Shown piece by piece: positions 52,156-60,506 of a stretch of 64,000 nt of DNA. Numbering within the stretch: position 1 is the first letter of the stretch; the number at the start of each line of letters is the position of its first letter. Position numbers and translations under genes: made by a program. Source of the stretch: Chitinophagales bacterium (GTDB taxonomy: Bacteria; Bacteroidota; Bacteroidia; Chitinophagales; JADIYW01); the NCBI GenBank assembly GCA_019694955.1, contig JAIBAX010000003.1, positions 98,617 through 162,616 on the forward strand, read 5' to 3'. Below the pieces are notes generated by a model. The model made no database searches. It was not told the origin of the DNA and saw nothing but the letters and a program-made list of their open reading frames with translations.

Positions 52156-53142
52156 TTACTTTTCGTCAGAAAGTGCCTTGAGAAAATTTATCAGGTCTTC
52201 TTTCTCCTGATTGGTGAGATTCAATGGTACAATAAGCCCACTTTTATTGGGATGTGGTTTGCCACCGGAATTATAGTGTTCTACCACTTCTTCTAACGTT
52301 TTAAAAGACCCATCATGCATATAAGGTGCTGTATTCGCCACATTTCTTAATGAAGGCACCTTGAACTTGCCTACATCGCTTGCCAACGTCGTTATCCTCG
52401 CTCTTCCAGAATCTGCATAGTTGAGATATATCCCATTATTCTTATATGAATTATCGGTAAATAAATACGTGCCATGGCAATGAAAACACTCTCCTTCTTC
52501 ACCTAAAAATATCTCCATTCCTCGCTTCTCCGAATCAGTCAAAGCATTGCTATTTTTATTATAGACAAAGTCATCATACTTAGAAACACCTGTATAAAGG
52601 GTACGTTCAAAACAGGCTAATGCCCTTGTAACAGAAAAAATACTGGGCAATTGATTGTATGCCGCCATCGACATCGCCTTATAATTTTCGTTCTGATTCA
52701 ATCGTTCCACTACACTGATGAGGTTAAAATCCATCTCAAAATGACTTTCTATTGGTGCCAGCACTTGCTGCTCAAGATTTGGGACGCCTCCATCCCAAAA
52801 CATAACTGGCTGATAGGCAACATTTAACAGACTTGGCGCATTTCTGATTCCCAGTCTTCCTTCTATTCCAACACTCACATCCAAACCATCGGTAAATTTC
52901 TTATCTACATGATGACAAGAGGAGCAGGAAATGGTGCTATCTCTTGAAAGGATGGGGTCAAAGAAAAGCGCTCTGCCAAATGCAACCCGCTCTTCCGTAG
53001 GTAAATTGTTTTCAGGAATGGTTGGTTGCGGAAACCCTTTCGGAATTTCCAACTTGTACGTTTCTGTTACTGGTATATCTTCCTTCTTACAGCATGTAAA
53101 AAGCAAGATTAACAACCCTGTATAAATCATTGTTTTCAACAT
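52156..53142 (-). CDS. Di-heme cytochrome c peroxidase family lipoprotein (MauG/MbnH-like)
   Basis: The 328-residue lipoprotein starts MLKTMIYTGLLILLFTCCKK. It has two c-type heme sites, ISCSSCHHVDKKFTDG and ECFHCHGTYLFTD, in the bacterial cytochrome c peroxidase fold (LPTEERVAFGRALFFDPILS, FKVPSLRNVANTAPYMHDGS). It follows an MbnP-like gene by 67 bp. In methanotrophs the di-heme MbnH oxidises a tryptophan of MbnP to kynurenine and the pair is copper-associated. The same pairing here favours MbnH over a hydrogen-peroxide detoxifier. Confidence 0.85.
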   Translation of the reverse strand: MLKTMIYTGLLILLFTCCKKEDIPVTETYKLEIPKGFPQPTIPENNLPTEERVAFGRALFFDPILSRDSTISCSSCHHVDKKFTDGLDVSVGIEGRLGIRNAPSLLNVAYQPVMFWDGGVPNLEQQVLAPIESHFEMDFNLISVVERLNQNENYKAMSMAAYNQLPSIFSVTRALACFERTLYTGVSKYDDFVYNKNSNALTDSEKRGMEIFLGEEGECFHCHGTYLFTDNSYKNNGIYLNYADSGRARITTLASDVGKFKVPSLRNVANTAPYMHDGSFKTLEEVVEHYNSGGKPHPNKSGLIVPLNLTNQEKEDLINFLKALSDEK

Positions 53143-53157
53143 ATTTAATTGAATAAA

Positions 53158-53196
53158 TGCTACCGCCAGCGCATAAATACGCTGACGGTAAGCATC
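53158..53196. promoter_or_regulatory. Intercistronic hairpin between MbnP- and MbnH-like genes
   Basis: TACCGCCAGCG and CGCTGACGGTA flank an 8-base loop, with one mismatch and extra TGC/GCA pairing outside. There is no T run, so it is not a clear terminator. It may protect the upstream mRNA or adjust the ratio of the two proteins. Confidence 0.5.
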
Positions 53197-53209
53197 AATG
53201 AATAATTGA

Positions 53210-53956
53210 TTAATCTAAAGAAAATGCTGATTGCCAGTTGTCAGCAATCTTCTTTGCAAGCGGAGCTTCAGGCCCAAAACTATGGGTTACACTCTCCGAT
53301 TTTAAATTCACATTATTGAACACTTCCAACAAATCCATTTGCAGGTGAATGGTTTTATCTGAACCGCTTTTTATTTCAAAAGGCTCCATCAGAGAAATGG
53401 TGCGTTTCAAATTATCGGTGCCAACATGATGAAAACTCTCTGTATCAGGGCTTCCTGTGCCGTCCTCAGAATCATCAAATAATGTTTCTACTTTAAAGAA
53501 GATATATCCGGCGTTCCAAGACCAGTGAATGGGTGGATTTTGAAGTGCCAATGGGTTTCCTGCTGCATACAATGTTGGGTCAAGATGATTCGTAACTGAA
53601 TCTAAACCAACATAAAACTTAAATCCTTTATACTTACCTACCGGTACGCTATCAAGGCTATAATCTGCATTGGCGATGTTGATTAAGAAAATCTTATCCG
53701 CTACCTTATATTCTGTACCATCTTCTTTAATCAACACAAAATTAGATACATAATATCTCCAGTCGGTAAGTTCAAATTTAACACCGCCTTTTGTTGTATA
53801 TTCTACACCATACTTTGCATCCTGTGTGCCTATTTTTGAATGCCAATGGAAATCTAATACTTGCTTGGTATTACCCATTATTTCGTCCTTTTTACAAGAA
53901 CTCATTGCTAATACGATCATTAGTGCTAAAAAAATATTTTTTGTTACTGTTTTCAT
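53210..53956 (-). CDS. MbnP-like copper-associated periplasmic protein
   Basis: The 248-residue lipoprotein (MKTVTKNIFLALMIVLAMSSC) has the MbnP domain: VLDFHWHSKIGTQDAKYGVE, FELTDWRYYVSNFVLI, YKGFKFYVGLDSVTNHLDP, PPIHWSWNAGYIFFKVE and the late THSFGPEAPLAKKIADNWQS. The W/H/N-rich WSWNAGY segment holds the candidate tryptophan for modification and copper binding, by analogy with methanotroph MbnP. The gene directly precedes the MbnH-like partner. Confidence 0.82.
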   Translation of the reverse strand: MKTVTKNIFLALMIVLAMSSCKKDEIMGNTKQVLDFHWHSKIGTQDAKYGVEYTTKGGVKFELTDWRYYVSNFVLIKEDGTEYKVADKIFLINIANADYSLDSVPVGKYKGFKFYVGLDSVTNHLDPTLYAAGNPLALQNPPIHWSWNAGYIFFKVETLFDDSEDGTGSPDTESFHHVGTDNLKRTISLMEPFEIKSGSDKTIHLQMDLLEVFNNVNLKSESVTHSFGPEAPLAKKIADNWQSAFSLD

Positions 53957-53959
53957 TAC

Positions 53960-54229
53960 TTAATTTTTTACTTTTTTTAAATATAATCTTCTACTGAGGG
54001 TATTCATTCTTATCAGGATTGTCAAGACCAAAATTGAAAGGACAATCGCCATGGTGTAAAACTTTGGGTTATATACCAAAAATAGTCCGGAAACTAGTAA
54101 TCCTCCAACCAATAGCCCGTCTCTTTGGGCAGGGTATTTTAGGAAGAAACCTAATATCATATCCGCAACGTTATAGAACGCTGCGATTATCAACAACCAA
54201 CCCATGAAATTTAATATATGTTCCATCAT
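53960..54229 (-). CDS. Small membrane protein
   Basis: The 89-residue protein has three likely membrane helices (ILNFMGWLLIIAAFYNVADM, LLVGGLLVSGLFLVYNPKF, AIVLSILVLTILIRMNTL) and a basic tail (RRLYLKKVKN). I recognise no family. It sits 3 bp upstream of the MbnP-like gene in the same direction, so it is probably part of the copper-linked operon, possibly as a membrane partner. A start at 54226 is equally possible. Confidence 0.6.
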   Translation of the reverse strand: MMEHILNFMGWLLIIAAFYNVADMILGFFLKYPAQRDGLLVGGLLVSGLFLVYNPKFYTMAIVLSILVLTILIRMNTLSRRLYLKKVKN

Positions 54230-54338
54230 CTTTCGTTTATGATTGAATAAATGTACGATCGTTGAAAGAATGACAACGCCGTAGTTTTATCTATATGATA
54301 CGCATTGGTATCAGTTACTTAAACCCTGAATAAACGTT

Positions 54339-54393
54339 AGAAATTTACTGCAAGAAAATTCTACTTCATATCTATTTCTGTACTCATTTTTCT
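54339..54393. repeat. Dispersed 55-bp element (copy 2) with adjacent hairpin
   Basis: Matches 50370-50424. It is followed by the perfect hairpin ACGTAGT-TATT-ACTACGT at about 54400-54417, a different hairpin from the REP palindrome that follows the other copy. The rest of 54230-54717 holds no gene. Confidence 0.6.
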
Positions 54394-54548
54394 GTCCTCA
54401 ACGTAGTTATTACTACGTCTGCGGGAGAAAAATTCCGTGCCTCATAGCTATTTTGTATAATTTCCTTTCGTCACAAAGTCTAACGCTTTTTCTGGGTTAA
54501 ATGATTCTCTAAGGAACGATTCATGTTATAACACATAGTCTTATAAAG

Positions 54549-54609
54549 TAGTCCACTCGTGTTCTCGTGTCGACACGAGAACAGGGAATTGGATTTTATT
54601 AATGGACTA
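54549..54609. repeat. Palindromic element with TAGTCCA/TGGACTA ends, copy 2
   Basis: A 61-bp element is bounded by TAGTCCA and TGGACTA inverted ends. It contains a perfect 24-bp palindrome at 54560-54583, centred on CTCGTGTCGACACGAG. It is inverted relative to 1024-1083. The size and termini suggest a small mobile palindrome such as a MITE. Confidence 0.75.
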
Positions 54610-54717
54610 TTTTATAAATACTTTAGTGATTACATACTATGTTTATCTAAATTGCTTAAGAAAATATCTTCCTAATCTGTCCAAATAAAAACAACCTTTT
54701 AAAATCATTTAAGCTTG

Positions 54718-55113
54718 CTAGGATCTTTCCGGAGGATGAAAAGTTGATGCTGGATATTGACTCAAATAAAAAGGGTTAAGATATGTATTGTAAGGTTTTA
54801 GGAGACACTGGCTATACAGATTAAACTGTGTAGGCAAACCTTTGACCAGATAAAATGGCAATAATTCGAGCTTAAATATTTCTGAGGCATTAGTTAGGGG
54901 AGATTTATGTTCTGAGCGCTGTTCTTCAACCTTTTCTAATTGCTTATTCAGGTGACACTTTCCATTACAGTGCATCGCAGGTTTATTCTTGTTGACGCAA
55001 TATTTATCGATTATTTCCTTCTGCTCAATTTTAAAATAGGCTATTATGCCCATTTTCATGGCTAATGGAAACATCAAGATAAACAATAAGCCTATTGCAA
55101 CAACTTGCCTCAT
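54718..55113 (-). CDS. Small exported cysteine/histidine protein, copper-associated candidate
   Basis: The 131-residue protein begins with a hydrophobic segment (MRQVVAIGLLFILMFPLAMK) and carries YCVNKNKPAMHCNGKCHLNK, a Cys/Met/His cluster suitable for soft-metal binding, then a charged helix (QLEKVEEQRSEHKSP). The end is STFHPPERS. I recall similar short Bacteroidetes proteins near copper genes, but no characterised member. The nearby MbnH/MbnP-like genes support a copper link; this is inference. Confidence 0.55.
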   Translation of the reverse strand: MRQVVAIGLLFILMFPLAMKMGIIAYFKIEQKEIIDKYCVNKNKPAMHCNGKCHLNKQLEKVEEQRSEHKSPLTNASEIFKLELLPFYLVKGLPTQFNLYSQCLLKPYNTYLNPFYLSQYPASTFHPPERS

Positions 55114-55177
55114 TCAACAACAAAGATATAGTGAAAAACAATACCTTTCGTTAAGAAATGATAAATAAAGAATTTGC

Positions 55178-56047
55178 TTATATATGCCGCTCAGCATGGT
55201 AACTGCTTCTTACCATAGGGCCACTTTCTACATAAGGGAATCCCTTCTCGATACCGATTTGTTTGAAGTGGGCAAATTTTTCCGGCGTAATAAATTCCAT
55301 GACCTGATGGTGCATGGCTGTTGGTTGCAGATACTGACCTAAGGTGAGCACATCACAGCCATGTGCCAATAAATCGTCCATGATTTCATATACTTCTTCA
55401 TCTGTCTCGCCCAACCCTAACATCACCCCGGATTTTGTGCGTTTTCCAAAGGCTTTTGTTTTTTGTATCTGCTCCAAGCTACGTTCGTACTTCGCTTGTG
55501 GGCGTACTTTCCTGTAGAGGCGTTTTACTGTTTCCATATTATGTGATACTACTTCTTGCCCTGCATTGATCATTAGCTCTAGCGCATTCCAATCGCCTTT
55601 CACATCTGGGATAAGCGTCTCAATGGTTGTTTCGGGACAATACTCCTTTACTAAACGCACTGTTTCATGCCATACCCATGCCCCTTTATCAGGCAGTTCA
55701 TCACGATTTACGGAAGTAATCACCGCATGTTTTACTTCCATGAGTCGGATGGCTTCGGCCACCCTCCTGGGTTCATCCTGATCATACGTCTTTGGGCGAC
55801 CTGTTGCAACTGCACAAAAGGAACAAGAGCGTGTACAAACGTTGCCAAGTATCATAAAAGTAGCAGTACCTTCTCCCCAACACTCGCCCATGTTGGGACA
55901 ATTGCCGCTTTGGCAAATGGTGTGTAGTTGATAGGTGTCCACAAGGTGGCGTACATGGCGATACTTTTCTCCTGTTGGCAACTTCACCTTTAGCCATTCC
56001 GGTTTTCGGGGGCGTGGTTGCTTTTCTGCTATGGGTAATTCTATCAT
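55178..56047 (-). CDS. lipA: Lipoyl synthase
   Basis: The 289-residue radical-SAM enzyme inserts two sulfurs into octanoyl-protein to make the lipoyl cofactor. The auxiliary-cluster cysteines lie in [20 protein letters not shown] and the radical-SAM CX3CX2C in [18 protein letters not shown]. The family end [14 protein letters not shown] is present with the ligating serine. The frame and length are normal. It is 1 bp downstream of the stop of an upstream outer-membrane-like gene, so co-transcription is likely. Confidence 0.95.
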   Translation of the reverse strand: MIELPIAEKQPRPRKPEWLKVKLPTGEKYRHVRHLVDTYQLHTICQSGNCPNMGECWGEGTATFMILGNVCTRSCSFCAVATGRPKTYDQDEPRRVAEAIRLMEVKHAVITSVNRDELPDKGAWVWHETVRLVKEYCPETTIETLIPDVKGDWNALELMINAGQEVVSHNMETVKRLYRKVRPQAKYERSLEQIQKTKAFGKRTKSGVMLGLGETDEEVYEIMDDLLAHGCDVLTLGQYLQPTAMHHQVMEFITPEKFAHFKQIGIEKGFPYVESGPMVRSSYHAERHI

Positions 56048-56048
56048 C

Positions 56049-56816
56049 TTACAAAATCTTCTTCTTTTTCCCTAATTGAATCCCCATATAGAGGTTAAAA
56101 AACCTAGCTTTATTTTCAACTATGGCCATTAACGGCACATCTTTAAAATATTCATCATAGCTAAAACCGATTTCAACAGCCTTAATGAAGTCTTCCTGAC
56201 TGGACCAGTCAAACTGAAAACCTGTTTGAAAATGTAGCCCCGGTCTGAACTTGAGTTGCCAACCTTTGCCGAAGCCGCTGCCTCCAGCAATTTGCGAAAT
56301 ATCCAAGAAGCGTATATCAGGGTTGTCTGGATTATATGTTATAGACTCCGTTGCCAAACCCTCTGGATCGCTATACACATCTATGAAATAAGGTTTTAAA
56401 ATCCCCAAAGAAATGCCACCCAAGTATTGAAAATTTATAAGAACACCATTTTTCTTTGCCTGTTCTGCCAATAAATGTCTTTGTCCTACCGCACCTTGCA
56501 ATGCCAACAGCGAATATCGCTTACCGTAAACGAAAGGTTTTGCACCTCCACCAAATATACCTCCATTTGGATCGATGGATTGTCTTTTCATTTTTGGGTG
56601 CTTATAGCTGGCAATATCCCATAAGTATACCATGCTGCGATTATATTTTTTTCGCTGCGCATACTCACCCAAGGCACACCAACCATCCGTACGCAGGCGC
56701 AAACCTCCTGAAAAAGAATACTTATAATTGAATCCTTTCTTCTCGTAGCTGATACCATCTTGCGCATAGCCTTGGTGGATGAACAAACAACTTATGATGA
56801 ACAAAACATACTTCAT
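56049..56816 (-). CDS. Probable outer-membrane beta-barrel protein
   Basis: The start is ATG 56816 ([20 protein letters not shown], signal peptide); the longer frame to 56873 is rejected. The 255-residue protein has alternating strands ending in aromatic residues ([59 protein letters not shown]), which suggests a small barrel with a C-terminal strand. The function is unknown. It precedes lipA in the same direction. Confidence 0.65.
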   Translation of the reverse strand: MKYVLFIISCLFIHQGYAQDGISYEKKGFNYKYSFSGGLRLRTDGWCALGEYAQRKKYNRSMVYLWDIASYKHPKMKRQSIDPNGGIFGGGAKPFVYGKRYSLLALQGAVGQRHLLAEQAKKNGVLINFQYLGGISLGILKPYFIDVYSDPEGLATESITYNPDNPDIRFLDISQIAGGSGFGKGWQLKFRPGLHFQTGFQFDWSSQEDFIKAVEIGFSYDEYFKDVPLMAIVENKARFFNLYMGIQLGKKKKIL

Positions 56817-56919
56817 GAGATGTATTTTAACAATTTCTTTGCTGAAAATATATTCAACATTCAAATTTGGCAATAATATTACGTTTTTACACGTATTTTA
56901 GTTTAAAATTTTAAAAAAT

Positions 56920-57324
56920 ATGACGTCAAAGATTCTATATACCGGAGATTTAAGGTCGGAAACCATTCATTTGCGCTCACAAACCCTTATTGAAACCGAT
57001 GCTCCTGTCGATAACAATGGAAAAGGAGAAAGGTTCTCTCCCACTGATTTAGTAGCGACAGCATTAGGAAGTTGTATGATTACACTAATGGCCATGAAAG
57101 CCACTGATATGGGCATAGAACTTAAAGGCACTACCGCAGAAATTACAAAGATAATGGCCGCAGATCCCAGAAGAATTTCAAAAATCATCGTTACCATTCA
57201 CGTTCCAGCACTTGATTTGGATGAAAAACAACAGAAAATATTGATTAATACGGCAATGACTTGCCCGGTAGCTAAAAGCATCCATCCCGACATCGAGGTA
57301 GATTGCGCAATAAAATTTGCTTAA
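56920..57324 (+). CDS. OsmC-family protein
   Basis: The 134-residue protein has the OsmC/Ohr fold. The first conserved cysteine is in TALGSCMITLMAMKATDMG and the second in NTAMTCPVAKSIHPDIEVD. Members reduce organic hydroperoxides or handle reactive thiols in the cytoplasm. The glutamate/arginine set typical of Ohr is only partly visible, so I assign the broader YhfA/OsmC group. The stop lies 4 bp before the next start. Confidence 0.88.
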   Translation: MTSKILYTGDLRSETIHLRSQTLIETDAPVDNNGKGERFSPTDLVATALGSCMITLMAMKATDMGIELKGTTAEITKIMAADPRRISKIIVTIHVPALDLDEKQQKILINTAMTCPVAKSIHPDIEVDCAIKFA

Positions 57325-57328
57325 AGGA

Positions 57329-57949
57329 ATGGATCCGATAGAAATATTGGCCTTTGACCACTTACTTAGGATAGAAATCCGAAGTTCAGCGAAAGGTATC
57401 GTCGGTATAGGTATGTTTGTTAGAAGCATGTATTTTCTTGTTCCTGCGCTCCTAATATTGGTAGTCAGTTTCTATGCATTATTTTCAGGGTCGCCACTGG
57501 GAGTATTGGGACTTGTGTTTTTTGCCTTGTTTAGTTTTGCCGCTCGAAATCTCTTATCGCCATTATTTTATAAGGAGGTAATCGAATTAGATAAAAATGC
57601 CTTAAAATTAACTACTTATAGTTTTATGGGGAGAAAAACCAGCGTTTATCCAGTTGCAGAAATAAATGTCATCAAGTTTTCTGGGAAAGAACGTCTTACT
57701 AAACACCCTTTGGAGATGGAGACGTATGATGCATTAGGTTTTGGTGCCGTCGAACGTGAAATTCAATATGTTATCTCTGAAGGTGTTATTGAAATCATTG
57801 CCAACGGCGTTGCGCATCGATTTGCTAAGGATTTAGGCTATTGGGATGTTATCCCTATTTTGGAGAAAATACACGCTTATTCCAATGGTAAAATTAACAT
57901 TGAAATTCCCGAATCATATTTGGAAGAAGATGAGTATCTGACAACATAA
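57329..57949 (+). CDS. Hypothetical membrane protein
   Basis: The start is ATG 57329 (MDPIEILAFDHLLRIEIRSS), preceded by AAAGG. The 206-residue protein has two adjacent membrane helices (MYFLVPALLILVVSFYALFS and GVLGLVFFALFSFAARNLLS) followed by a cytoplasmic beta domain (KNALKLTTYSFMGRKTSVYP). The layout resembles small PH-like (DUF3244/YdbT-type) proteins, but I cannot assign a family. It is likely co-transcribed with the OsmC gene. Confidence 0.6.
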   Translation: MDPIEILAFDHLLRIEIRSSAKGIVGIGMFVRSMYFLVPALLILVVSFYALFSGSPLGVLGLVFFALFSFAARNLLSPLFYKEVIELDKNALKLTTYSFMGRKTSVYPVAEINVIKFSGKERLTKHPLEMETYDALGFGAVEREIQYVISEGVIEIIANGVAHRFAKDLGYWDVIPILEKIHAYSNGKINIEIPESYLEEDEYLTT

Positions 57950-58010
57950 TTATTATACAATTGCTTTTGTGGTAATAATTTGCATTCAGGGATGCTGACT
58001 GTCTAAATAA

Positions 58011-58040
58011 AAAGGTCGGACAAATTACTGTCCGACCTTT
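58011..58040. terminator. Bidirectional terminator between convergent genes
   Basis: A perfect 12-bp stem AAAGGTCGGACA/TGTCCGACCTTT encloses a 6-base loop (AATTAC). On the minus strand it is followed by TTTTTATTT, and on the plus strand by TTTAGTTATATT. It serves the ends of the genes finishing at 57949 (+) and 58058 (-). Confidence 0.85.
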
Positions 58041-58057
58041 AGTTATATTAGCTATCA

Positions 58058-60346
58058 CTATTGCTTCACAATCTTGCCATTGTACAATATTTGGTTTTGG
58101 CTACTTAAGGTTACCATATAAATTCCGGCAGCCAAATCTTGCACGTTCTTATAGATAGCATTTGCGCCTTTAGTTCCATCGAATATTTCAACACTTACTA
58201 ATTGACCATAAATATTATACAATGAAACTTCAACAGGGATATCACTTTCCAAACTAAACTCCATCATAAACTTGCTTGAGACGGGATTTGGGAAGATGTT
58301 AACTTGATTTTCTTCTGCTAGGATAGTCTCAGCATCCGGTTCCATTGTTCTGAAATTAGATGCAGACGTACTAGCGCGTAAAGTATAACAAGCAGCATTT
58401 GTAGCACCTGATACACCAAATACTTTTACAGTATAGTTTTTTGCTTTATTCGTATTATAAATGATCTGCTCGCTGGTTGTCCCTGTATTTGTACCACTGC
58501 CTAAAAGTGTATTTCCGCTATACAGCTGCACATTATAATTTGCGGGGAGGTTAGAAAGATTAATCTTAACCCTTGTCGCACCTGAGGTTGTTGAGAATTT
58601 GAACCAATCAATATCTGTACTAGTTCCGATTTTTGCATTGATATCTGTATTTGTAGCGATGGTTTTTGCAGTAGAACTTGTTTCATTGGTTTCGTAAACA
58701 TCTGTACAAGCAGCGGATGCAGTAGTAAAGTTCACGGATGTAGACCAAGTACTATATAAAAGACCTCCACAATTCGTTTGTACTTGTGCTTCATATGCTG
58801 TTCCGGCAGTTAAGCCAGACAAAGCTTTTGAGTTGGTGGTAGAAGTGGTATTTGTCCACGTGCTTGTGGCTACAGGCTTATAACGTACATTAAAGCCTGC
58901 CGCTCCTGAAACTGCAGACCATGAAAGATTGGCATCCGTTTGCGTAATGCCACTCACAGCAAGACCTGATATTGCAGAACAAGAAGGAGACGTTCCGGGA
59001 TACTCAAAATGTCCTTGAACCGCATAATGATCGGAAAGGTCAAATATCTTCCACATTTCATCTGCAATGGTTCTATAAATGGCTACTTTATTGGTATTAA
59101 CATTTGGAACGAGATGAGAACCCATTGGTAGTACATAGTCTAAGTACTCTTTAGGATCAGAAGAGCTAACTAAATAGTGGTTTTTATCTGAATCCCAAGA
59201 AGCGTTCTCTGCACCTATATAGCTGGGCTGTACAGCACCAAAGAAAGGTGTCCACAAACTATCGTATTCACCCCATTTGTTTGTAATTTTATCTATATTC
59301 AAGTCACCACCAAATAAAACAGCTTCTGTTGTTGGAATGCTCTTGGATGCAATAAATGTTTTTGCCATTTGCAATTGGGTTTTTCTCATATTGACATCTT
59401 CCAACTCATTGAAAGCATCCATATGTGTACCAAAGATATGGTATTTAACGCCTAGCTTATTGATTTTAGCATATTTAAATCCTTTGTAGGCGAGGCAATC
59501 GTCTTCCCAGCAATTATTGCCGAACAACATCTGATCTTGCGCCTCTATTGGCCACCTGCTCACCACTAAAACGCCTCCATCTTGAACAGGATCTAAAGCA
59601 CCGTGGTTAGGAATATCTACGACAGTAGTTTGATAAGGGTATTCAGCAGCTAAATATCCCAAAAGTTCTGTTCTTTCATCATCATCGAATAATTCTTGGA
59701 AGATGATAGCATCGTAGTTCAACAAGGCTTCATCATAGTACTTGGATCGAATATCCTGATCGTCAAAGAACAACTCTGACGGTCTCATGTAGGCGTTGTA
59801 TGACAATACGTTTACCTTTCTGGCATCTGCTAATGCCGTAGTTCCTACAGCAAAAGGATCTGCTTCCTGTATCGTATATAGGATATCATCATATCCTCCG
59901 GTAAAATAAAAAGCATATTTGATAGTCATCGCTTTGCCATTCATCGTAAAAGATGCTGAGTGGAATGTATTATCCGAGTACCAAGGATGGCTATATCCTG
60001 GACCGGAAGAGGATGCCCAAATAGTACTTCCGACCAAATTACCGACCATTTTTAGTTTTAACTGCACAGTTTCGCCACCGGAAGTAAGGCTTACCGTATG
60101 ATAAAATGTATTGCCCCAGTGTACGCCTGCGTCCCTATTTGTCCATAAAACATTGGTATTGGCCTGGAATGGAATCAAATTACCACTCATCCCCCACCAT
60201 TCTGATGACTCCATCACATGATCTCCCGTTTGAGTGCAACTTACTGAAAAATTCAACGTAGTATTATTCTGAAAATAAACATACGTCTTTTGCGCCCATA
60301 TGTTCAAACAGACTAAAACAAATAAAAATGTAAATAATTTCTTCAT
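58058..60346 (-). CDS. T9SS-exported sphingomyelinase/nuclease-like enzyme
   Basis: The 762-residue protein has a signal peptide (MKKLFTFLFVLVCLNIWAQ). Residues about 20-165 form an unassigned N-terminal beta domain. Residues about 170-445 form an endonuclease/exonuclease/phosphatase domain with catalytic positions in IIFQELFDDD, FGTHMDAFNE, FGGDLNIDKI and LSDHYAVQG, the pattern of bacterial sphingomyelinase C. A fibronectin type III domain follows (about 450-545), then a pre-peptidase C-terminal domain (about 550-660). The type IX sorting domain is VNIFPNPVSSKFMMEFSLES to LYNGKIVKQ. It is therefore likely secreted through T9SS. The lipid versus nucleic-acid substrate is not settled. Confidence 0.85.
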   Translation of the reverse strand: MKKLFTFLFVLVCLNIWAQKTYVYFQNNTTLNFSVSCTQTGDHVMESSEWWGMSGNLIPFQANTNVLWTNRDAGVHWGNTFYHTVSLTSGGETVQLKLKMVGNLVGSTIWASSSGPGYSHPWYSDNTFHSASFTMNGKAMTIKYAFYFTGGYDDILYTIQEADPFAVGTTALADARKVNVLSYNAYMRPSELFFDDQDIRSKYYDEALLNYDAIIFQELFDDDERTELLGYLAAEYPYQTTVVDIPNHGALDPVQDGGVLVVSRWPIEAQDQMLFGNNCWEDDCLAYKGFKYAKINKLGVKYHIFGTHMDAFNELEDVNMRKTQLQMAKTFIASKSIPTTEAVLFGGDLNIDKITNKWGEYDSLWTPFFGAVQPSYIGAENASWDSDKNHYLVSSSDPKEYLDYVLPMGSHLVPNVNTNKVAIYRTIADEMWKIFDLSDHYAVQGHFEYPGTSPSCSAISGLAVSGITQTDANLSWSAVSGAAGFNVRYKPVATSTWTNTTSTTNSKALSGLTAGTAYEAQVQTNCGGLLYSTWSTSVNFTTASAACTDVYETNETSSTAKTIATNTDINAKIGTSTDIDWFKFSTTSGATRVKINLSNLPANYNVQLYSGNTLLGSGTNTGTTSEQIIYNTNKAKNYTVKVFGVSGATNAACYTLRASTSASNFRTMEPDAETILAEENQVNIFPNPVSSKFMMEFSLESDIPVEVSLYNIYGQLVSVEIFDGTKGANAIYKNVQDLAAGIYMVTLSSQNQILYNGKIVKQ

Positions 60347-60506
60347 GCCCTTTTTTTTTGCAAAAATATATATTATTTTTTAATATTAAAAAAAAACAGA
60401 TAGAAAATTAAATATTAGGCTTTCCAATAAGGTTGTATCATCTCAAAAATTTGTTAAAACAATTATCCTTATGAATCATTTTAGTTATTTTCACGACTTT
60501 TAGTGA

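Noticed and set aside
53158..53196. Hairpin between the MbnP- and MbnH-like genes as a terminator
   Set aside because: There is no T run on either strand and the genes look co-transcribed, so it is listed only as an intercistronic structure.
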